Below are positions 6,752 through 11,106 of a stretch of DNA of 11,106 nucleotides, one piece after another. The notes beneath the pieces are model-generated. The model saw only the letters and a list, made by a program, of their open reading frames with translations. It searched no databases and was not told the DNA's origin. This DNA comes from Planctomycetaceae bacterium (GTDB lineage: Bacteria > Planctomycetota > Planctomycetia > Pirellulales > Pirellulaceae): contig SXHS01000148.1 of assembly GCA_005773145.1 (NCBI GenBank), positions 1 to 11,106 on the forward strand. The letters run 5' to 3'. The position numbers and the translations under genes are program-made. Numbering within the stretch: the first letter of the stretch is position 1; each line of letters starts with the position of its first letter.

Positions 6752-8749
6752 ATGCAAAACTTTCTGCGAGCATTGCGGCTGGCGTGTCGCTACCAACTGT
6801 TGTTGGCGGGGGCCTTCGGGTGTTCTTTGGCCATTGCCTTTTTTTGGGGTGCTAACATCGGCACGATGTATCCCGTGCTGGAGGTCACACTCAAAGGCCG
6901 CTCCCTACAACGTTGGGCCGAGGATGAGATCGTCCAATCCGAGCAACGGGCGGAGTCCTTAACGCGGCAGTTGGGGGTATCGACTTCAATCGAGGCCGCG
7001 AGCGCGGAGGCCGGTCGGTCGGCAACCGCGGCGGAGCGTGAAGTGCTGGAGTATCAACTGAGAGCGGAGAGTTTTTGGCGGGACACGATACGCTGGCTGC
7101 AGCCATGGTTGATTCGCTACCTGCCGAACGATCCGTTTCGGACCGTGGTGGTGATTTCCCTGGTATTGTTCGTGGCCACGTTACTCAAGTGTGCCCTGTT
7201 GTATGCCGACTCCATGTTGGTCTCGCGGCTGGTGCAGCTACTCGCGTTTGATCTGCGGAAGCAATTCTTTGACCATGCGCTACGTCTGGATATGCGGTCC
7301 TTGGGGACGGAGCGAGTCAGTGGTTTGATGAGTCGATTTAATGTGGATCTTGGTTTTCTTTCCAATGGCACATCGGCCCTATTCGGATCCGGCATCCGTG
7401 AACCCTTGAAAATGGTGGCCTGCTTTGCCGGGGCCTCGTTTTTTTGCTGGCGATTATTGCTGTTCTCTTTGATTCTGACACCATTGGCCGCGTGGCCGAT
7501 TCATCGTCTGACCGGTTCCATCAAGCGTGCCAACCGGCGGGCCATGGAACAATCCTCACGGCTGTTTGGCGTGTTGTCGGAAACGTTTAATGGCATGCAG
7601 GCGGTCCAGGCGTATGGCATGGAGTCGTATGAACGGTTGCGATTCTATCGCGTGGCCCGCGAGGCCTTGCAAAAGGCCATGCGGATTGTTTTTTACAGTT
7701 CCTTGACCAAGCCGGTAAACGAAATGTTGGGGTTTTCCGTGATTGGCTTGGCGTTTGTGGCCGGTGCCTATCTGGTGCTCAACCAAGAAACGCATCTGTT
7801 GGGCGTCCGCATGTGCAGTCGTCCGATGAGTTTGTCCTCCCTATTGGTGTTTTATGCGTTCCTGATTGGAGCGGTCGATCCCGCGCGAAAATTGTCGGGG
7901 TTGTATAGCACGATTCTGGGAGGAGCGGCTGCTGCGGACCGCATTTATTCACTGCTCGATCAGCCTTCAAGGATTTCCGATCCACCGATGGCCCGCCCCG
8001 TCGCTGGTCCGATTCAACGGTTAGTCTTCGATCACGTTTCCTTTCGATATGCCGATGATCAACCCGTACTGCGCGATATACAGTTGGAGATCCAACGTGG
8101 AGATACTGTGGCGATTGTCGGCGGCAATGGCTGTGGCAAGACGACACTCGTCAACTTCATTCCCCGCTTCCTGGATCCGCTCGAGGGGGCCGTGCGACTG
8201 GATGGCGTGGATTTGCGCGAGTTGTCCCTGCGCCAATTGCGCGGCCGGATCGCCATGGTGACGCAACATACGATGCTGTTCGACGATACCGTGATGAATA
8301 ACATACGCTACGGGTCGCCAAACGCCTCCGATGAGGAAGTGGCCGAGGCCGCTCGGCAGGCCAACGCCCATCACTTTATCGAACAGGACTTGGAGTCCGG
8401 CTACCAGACCATCGTCGGCCCGGCCGGCAACCGCCTCTCAGGGGGCCAACGGCAACGCATCAGCTTGGCTCGCGCCATGTTGCGAGATCCCGAAATCTTG
8501 ATTTTGGACGAGGCCACCAGTCAGATCGACTTAAAGAGTGAACAACTCATCCACGAAGCGCTCGCCACCTTTCTGCAATCGCGCACGGCAGTCATCATCA
8601 CCCACCGACTGTCGACGCTGACACTGGCCAATCGCATCGTGGTGATGGACGCCGGCCAAATCGTGGATAGCGGCACCCACCACCAGCTCATGGCACGCTG
8701 CCCTCTCTACCAGAGATTGCACCAAATCGAGCTGCGAGAGTGTGCCTAA
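6752..8749 (+). CDS. ABC exporter, fused transmembrane and ATPase domains (MsbA-like)
   Basis: Half-size type IV ABC exporter of 665 residues, an inner-membrane ATP-driven pump expected to work as a homodimer; lipid, peptide or drug substrates are all possible. Membrane part: helix 1 at about 16-38, then a charged, probably helical insert (about 48-110, Glu/Arg/Ala-rich), helix 2 at about 130-150, further segments near 220-250, 325-344 and 360-376, and coupling-type sequence E-T-F-N-G-M-Q-A-V-Q-A-Y-G-M (277-290). The ATPase domain is complete: Walker A G-G-N-G-C-G-K-T-T (457-465), Q-loop Gln505, signature L-S-G-G-Q (562-566), Walker B I-L-I-L-D-E (582-587) and H-loop His618. The D-loop reads S-Q-I-D instead of the common S-A-L-D. 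The open frame extends upstream to 6578, but the promoter lies inside that stretch and homology-like sequence begins at M-Q-N-F-L-R, so I chose ATG 6752; GTG 6695 is the alternative. No partner gene is adjacent. The stop TAA abuts the repeat-bounded element at 8750. Confidence 0.93.
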   Translation: MQNFLRALRLACRYQLLLAGAFGCSLAIAFFWGANIGTMYPVLEVTLKGRSLQRWAEDEIVQSEQRAESLTRQLGVSTSIEAASAEAGRSATAAEREVLEYQLRAESFWRDTIRWLQPWLIRYLPNDPFRTVVVISLVLFVATLLKCALLYADSMLVSRLVQLLAFDLRKQFFDHALRLDMRSLGTERVSGLMSRFNVDLGFLSNGTSALFGSGIREPLKMVACFAGASFFCWRLLLFSLILTPLAAWPIHRLTGSIKRANRRAMEQSSRLFGVLSETFNGMQAVQAYGMESYERLRFYRVAREALQKAMRIVFYSSLTKPVNEMLGFSVIGLAFVAGAYLVLNQETHLLGVRMCSRPMSLSSLLVFYAFLIGAVDPARKLSGLYSTILGGAAAADRIYSLLDQPSRISDPPMARPVAGPIQRLVFDHVSFRYADDQPVLRDIQLEIQRGDTVAIVGGNGCGKTTLVNFIPRFLDPLEGAVRLDGVDLRELSLRQLRGRIAMVTQHTMLFDDTVMNNIRYGSPNASDEEVAEAARQANAHHFIEQDLESGYQTIVGPAGNRLSGGQRQRISLARAMLRDPEILILDEATSQIDLKSEQLIHEALATFLQSRTAVIITHRLSTLTLANRIVVMDAGQIVDSGTHHQLMARCPLYQRLHQIELRECA

Positions 8750-8775
8750 GTTCGGGTTTTGCAGATTTAGGGCAC
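8750..8775 (+). repeat. Left terminal inverted repeat (26 bp)
   Basis: Begins GTTCGGGTTTTGCAG and ends TTTAGGGCAC. It is the exact reverse complement of 8979-9004 and starts on the base after the stop codon of the ABC exporter gene. Confidence 0.93.
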
Positions 8776-8781
8776 TATATT

Positions 8782-8938
8782 GAAGTTGGCCAAAAGCGGC
8801 TTTCTGGGTAAAAAACAGGGAAACCTAACAACGTTTCCTGTTGGCCACCTTCGCGGGATTTTCGTGGAAAACCAATTCAATTCAGTGCGCCCGCAACCCA
8901 TACTTGGGAAAAATATGGGCCAAACGCTCACCAACTTC
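8782..8938. repeat. Inner inverted pair and hairpins of the element
   Basis: GAAGTTGG at 8782-8789 is the perfect reverse complement of CCAACTTC at 8931-8938, giving a second nested pairing inside the terminal repeats. Between them lie CAGGGAAAC (8816-8824) against GTTTCCTG (8833-8840), which pair with one bulged G, and CCCATA (8897-8902) against TATGGG (8914-8919). GGCCAA (8788-8793) and TTGGCC (8841-8846) can also pair. Together they suggest a folded transcript or DNA cruciform, but no folding calculation was done. Confidence 0.5.
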
Positions 8939-8978
8939 GCTTCCCTTGTTGGATAGGTCATACGGCATCACAAAAATG

Positions 8979-9004
8979 GTGCCCTAAATCTGCAAAACCC
9001 GAAC
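8979..9004 (-). repeat. Right terminal inverted repeat (26 bp)
   Basis: Perfect reverse complement of 8750-8775. Its outermost base (9004) is the third base of the TAG stop codon of the dipeptidase gene on the minus strand. Confidence 0.93.
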
Positions 9005-10110
9005 TAGGTTCGGTCCGTGGCTGGCAAGTGCTGACGAAAGAAGGCACTCCAGTTACCGTGAAAGATCATGGCAATCTGTTCATCGGTGTAGCCACGCCCC
9101 GCGAGAATCGCGTCCAACTTCTGTAAATCACGAATGGAATCCAGGCCCACGGGCGTTTGCTCGGTGCCAAAACCACCATCCAAATCGGATCCAATGGCCA
9201 CGTGCTGCGTGTTTCCCGCCAACTGGCAGATGTGGTCGATGTGATCGGCCAGAGCCTCGATGCGGACCACCTCGCGTTTGGTCTCTCCTCGGACATATCC
9301 CGGAACCAGCATCCAGGCATCGCAAGCGACTCCCACGACACCGGATCGGGCGATGATCCGGCGCATTTGTTCGTCCGTAAATTGGCGCGCGTCGGGGACG
9401 AGCGCTCGGCAGTTGCTGTGGCTGGCCAGCAGTGGACCGCCGAAATGGTCGAGCGCTTCGAAAAAGCTGAGATCCGACAGGTGGGTCACATCGAGGATCA
9501 TCCCCACGCGGTCGAATTCGGCTAACATCCGCCGTCCGGCGGGGGTCAACGGACCGTCATCGCCCGTCCCCACGGCATAGGCACTGCGGCCGTAGTGGAC
9601 CAGGCTCGCGCAACGCAGGCCTTCGTCAAACCATAGGCCGACCTGCTCGGGATTGACGATGGAATCGGCCCCCTCCATGGCGACGATCACCCCCACGGGG
9701 AGTTCTAGCCGCTCGGCGTCCGTGCTCCGCTCCCATTGCTGCCAATGTGCATTGAAGCCGTCCGCCGATCGGATCAGCCGCAGCTGTCCTTCTCGCTCCA
9801 GCTGCCGATAGTACGCCAACTGGCCCTGCGCAAAGCCGAACGCGGCCGCATGGCTCGGATGGTCGAGCGTGCTGGCCGCCAACGCTTGGTAGCCCACTTG
9901 GTAGGGCACCCGACCCATCAAGGTTCCCAACACAACGGCGAGACCGCCTCGACGCAATTCCGGTAGGCTGACGGTGGCGTTTCCGCGGTAGGGGACATCG
10001 GTTTGCCCCGCTTCTTTCCGATTAATCTCTGCCAACGGTAGTGTGATGTCCCGTTTCCACGACAGGGCGTTCCACGCCAGGTCCAGGTGTGTGTCAATCA
10101 TCAGTTTCAT
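9004..10110 (-). CDS. Membrane-dipeptidase-family (M19) zinc peptidase
   Basis: Renal/membrane dipeptidase family protein (peptidase M19, amidohydrolase-type barrel), 368 residues, expected to hydrolyse dipeptides with a binuclear zinc site. The metal ligands of the family are visible: His8 and Asp10 in D-T-H-L-D, Glu146 in V-A-M-E-G-A-D, His210 in L-D-V-T-H-L-S and His231 in A-S-H-S-N-C-R. Asp309 in I-G-S-D-L-D-G-G-F-G is the expected C-terminal active-site acid. It ends with the usual G-N-W-x-x-F-x-R helix. There is no signal peptide or lipobox, so a cytoplasmic location is likely despite the family name; D-amino-acid-containing dipeptides are a common substrate class in bacteria. Start: first ATG at 10110. 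Its Shine-Dalgarno is poor, and an ATG three codons later is the alternative. The stop TAG is formed where the gene meets the inverted-repeat element, so the original C-terminus may have differed. Its promoter may overlap that of the divergent toroid gene. Confidence 0.93.
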   Translation of the reverse strand: MKLMIDTHLDLAWNALSWKRDITLPLAEINRKEAGQTDVPYRGNATVSLPELRRGGLAVVLGTLMGRVPYQVGYQALAASTLDHPSHAAAFGFAQGQLAYYRQLEREGQLRLIRSADGFNAHWQQWERSTDAERLELPVGVIVAMEGADSIVNPEQVGLWFDEGLRCASLVHYGRSAYAVGTGDDGPLTPAGRRMLAEFDRVGMILDVTHLSDLSFFEALDHFGGPLLASHSNCRALVPDARQFTDEQMRRIIARSGVVGVACDAWMLVPGYVRGETKREVVRIEALADHIDHICQLAGNTQHVAIGSDLDGGFGTEQTPVGLDSIRDLQKLDAILAGRGYTDEQIAMIFHGNWSAFFRQHLPATDRT

Positions 10111-10151
10111 GGGAGTCAGGATTCCATGAGAGGTTTTTTTATTTCAGCCCC

Positions 10152-10160
10152 TGTTATAAT
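10152..10160 (+). promoter_or_regulatory. Extended -10 promoter of the toroid-protein gene
   Basis: TGTTATAAT: a perfect TATAAT (10155-10160) with TG one base upstream (10152-10153). There is no good -35 at 16 to 18 bases, only a T-run with little match, which is tolerable for an extended -10 promoter. Transcription is predicted to start near 10167, giving a leader of about 74 bases. The block TGTTATA recurs in the ABC exporter promoter. Confidence 0.55.
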
Positions 10161-10161
10161 A
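10153..10161 (-). promoter_or_regulatory. Possible overlapping -10 for the dipeptidase gene
   Basis: The TTATAATA block reads TATTAT (10161-10156) or TATAAC (10158-10153) on the minus strand, each five of six matches to TATAAT. The predicted leader to the dipeptidase ATG at 10110 would be roughly 35 to 40 bases. No -35 supports it, so this bidirectional promoter is tentative. Confidence 0.25.
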
Positions 10162-10175
10162 CCGGTGGCTGCGGC

Positions 10176-10212
10176 ACGCGACCGGGGGTTGAACGGGTCG
10201 CGTACGTTTTTT
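10176..10212 (+). terminator. Terminator-like hairpin in the leader of the toroid gene
   Basis: ACGCGACC (10176-10183) pairs perfectly with GGTCGCGT (10196-10203) around a 12-base loop. Three bases later comes a run of six T (10207-10212), continued as CTTT. This is the shape of an intrinsic terminator on the plus strand. It lies between the predicted transcription start (about 10167) and the ribosome binding site (10229), so it would act on the gene's own transcript as an attenuator. No plus-strand gene ends just upstream that it could serve. I cannot see an alternative antiterminator stem or a known riboswitch fold in so short a leader. Confidence 0.42.
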
Positions 10213-10228
10213 CTTTCCTGTTCCCGGT

Positions 10229-10234
10229 GGGAGG
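10229..10234 (+). promoter_or_regulatory. Strong ribosome binding site of the toroid gene
   Basis: GGGAGG, 6 bases before the ATG at 10241. It is the best Shine-Dalgarno in the window and fixes the start of the last gene in a frame that stays open to the right edge. Confidence 0.8.
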
Positions 10235-10240
10235 CGATCC

Positions 10241-11106
10241 ATGATGCCAAGCCGAATGCACGTTGGTTTCGCGTGTCTGTTGCTGGTGACGGCAATTTTT
10301 CCCGTCGCCTCCCGTGCTTCGGCCGACGAGGGTGCGAAGGCCGCCTTGAATCGTCGCGATACATTGGAACCGATGGTCGCGCGGGGTGTGGCCTATTTGA
10401 CCGAGCGAGGCCAGCTGCCGGATGGCTCCTTTAGTCCCCATCTGGGGCCCGCCGTAACCGCGTTGGCCACGACCGCCCTGCTGCAGCAAGGCCGCGCGGC
10501 GGACGACCCCGCAGTCGCCCGCAGTCTGGCCTACTTGCAGGGTTTCGTGCGGGAGGACGGCGGCATCTACGCCGAAGACAGTTTCTACCGCAGCTATGAA
10601 ACGGCTCTGGCAATCCAATGTTTCTCGGCCGCCAATCAGGATGGACGGTATCGAGACCTATTGCAAAAGGCCCATAACTACGCCGTGCAATTGCAGTGGG
10701 ATGAAGGGGAGGGGCACGATCGGTCCCATCCGGCTTATGGAGGGTACGGCTACGGGAAGCATAAGCGGGCAGACCTGTCCAATACGTCGATGATGTTGGA
10801 TGCCCTGAAACTGATGGACAGTGGGGGAAATCATGAGGCCATACAGCGGGCAATGATCTTTGTGTCACGTTGCCAAAATCTGCCGAGTGACCAAAATCGT
10901 ACACCGTTTGCCAATAAGAATGCTGACGGTGGGTTTTACTACACGCCCGATGCCGGCGGGTTCAGCCAGGCGGGCACAACCGACGAAGGGGGGCTGCGCA
11001 GCTACGCATCCATGACCTACGCCGGACTGAAGAGCATGATTTATGCGGGGGTCGGCCCCGATGACCCCCGCGTCAAAGCAGCCCTCAACTGGATTCAGCA
11101 GCACTA
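10241..11106 (+). CDS. Exported prenyltransferase/squalene-cyclase-type toroid protein, 3' end cut
   Basis: The frame is open from ATG 10241 to the right edge (288 residues visible, no stop). A signal peptide is clear: a basic start, the hydrophobic stretch G-F-A-C-L-L-L-V-T-A-I-F-P-V-A (9-23) and A-S-A (26-28) just before D-E, a likely signal peptidase I site. The mature part has repeats of the prenyltransferase/squalene oxidase alpha-alpha toroid type: G-x-x-P-D-G-S-F (58-64), R-E-D-G-G-I-Y (104-110), Y-G-G-Y-G-Y-G ... R-A-D-L-S-N-T-S-M-M-L-D-A-L (166-189), A-D-G-G-F-Y-Y-T-P (228-236) and L-R-S-Y-A-S-M-T-Y-A-G-L-K-S-M (252-266). Known squalene-hopene cyclases act at the cytoplasmic membrane and carry a D-x-D-D-type motif, which is not visible here. 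A secreted non-cyclase toroid, of the kind often annotated in planctomycetes, therefore seems more likely. Function unknown. An extended -10 promoter and a leader hairpin precede it. Confidence 0.88.
   Translation, partial: MMPSRMHVGFACLLLVTAIFPVASRASADEGAKAALNRRDTLEPMVARGVAYLTERGQLPDGSFSPHLGPAVTALATTALLQQGRAADDPAVARSLAYLQGFVREDGGIYAEDSFYRSYETALAIQCFSAANQDGRYRDLLQKAHNYAVQLQWDEGEGHDRSHPAYGGYGYGKHKRADLSNTSMMLDALKLMDSGGNHEAIQRAMIFVSRCQNLPSDQNRTPFANKNADGGFYYTPDAGGFSQAGTTDEGGLRSYASMTYAGLKSMIYAGVGPDDPRVKAALNWIQQH

Larger units (their letters stand above)
8750..9004. mobile_element. MITE-like non-coding element with perfect 26-bp terminal inverted repeats
   Basis: A segment of about 255 bp bounded by perfect 26-bp inverted repeats (8750-8775 and 8979-9004). 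It is visibly richer in A+T and A-tracts than the neighbouring genes and encodes nothing convincing; the longest frame (minus, 64 codons) has no family features. Internal structure includes an 8-bp inverted pair, two near-identical 10-bp direct repeats (GGCCAAAAGC at 8788 with GGCCAAACGC at 8918; CCACCTTCGC at 8845 with CCAACTTCGC at 8931), and two small hairpins. Size, perfect ends and lack of a transposase fit a miniature inverted-repeat transposable element moved in trans, though an intergenic repeat family with another role is possible. TA follows the right end (9005-9006) and lies one base outside the left end (8747-8748), so a TA duplication (IS630/mariner style) or an imperfect CTAR one (CTAA/CTAG) is possible; neither is clean. 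It fills the gap between two convergent genes exactly. Confidence 0.72.

Noticed and set aside
8767..8961. 64-codon minus-strand frame inside the inverted-repeat element, considered as a transposase remnant or small protein
   Set aside because: No recognisable motif and no ribosome binding site noticed; the element is better explained as non-coding.
8750..9004. CRISPR array or ordinary intrinsic terminator as explanation for the repeats
   Set aside because: There are two inverted copies, not several direct copies with spacers, and the arms are 203 bases apart, far too distant for a standard terminator hairpin.
10087..10434. 115-codon plus-strand frame across the dipeptidase/toroid gap
   Set aside because: It conflicts with the frame starting at 10241, which has a strong ribosome binding site, a signal peptide and toroid repeats.

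Overview
The window looks like a chromosomal segment of a planctomycete, probably of the Pirellulales type. This is inferred from overall character, not from a marker gene: moderately GC-rich DNA, housekeeping genes packed with little operon structure, an ArgS enlarged by a charged insert, a YacL-type membrane PIN-TRAM protein, an MsbA-like ABC exporter with an unusual insert after its first membrane segment, and an exported squalene-cyclase/prenyltransferase-type toroid protein. No rRNA, tRNA, CRISPR array or phage gene was seen.

Layout: (1) 1-1503, plus strand, the 3' five-sixths or so of argS (arginyl-tRNA synthetase), cut by the left edge. (2) 1517-2551, minus, a four-helix membrane protein with PIN and TRAM domains, convergent with argS and with only 13 bases between the stops. 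(3) 2665-3804, minus, a dGTPase-like HD-domain dNTP triphosphohydrolase. (4) 3932-6541, plus, a UvrA-family nucleotide excision repair ATPase, divergent from the dGTPase. It keeps both ATPase modules, both zinc modules and the UvrB-binding region, but lacks the roughly 100-residue insertion domain of ordinary UvrA. (5) 6752-8749, plus, an ABC exporter preceded by a good extended -10 promoter. (6) 8750-9004, a non-coding element of about 255 bp bounded by perfect 26-bp terminal inverted repeats, which exactly fills the gap between two convergent genes. (7) 9004-10110, minus, a membrane-dipeptidase-family (M19) zinc peptidase. (8) 10241 to the right edge, plus, the start of a secreted alpha-toroid protein with a strong ribosome binding site, an extended -10 promoter and a leader hairpin followed by a T-run.

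The genes do not form one pathway. The only functional neighbourhood is the divergent dGTPase/uvrA pair (nucleotide pool and DNA repair). The most notable observations are the MITE-like element, whose two junctions coincide with the stop codons of both flanking genes, the UvrA without an insertion domain, and the attenuator-like leader of the toroid gene. I see no convincing undescribed multi-gene system here; the element is the best candidate for something not yet catalogued.
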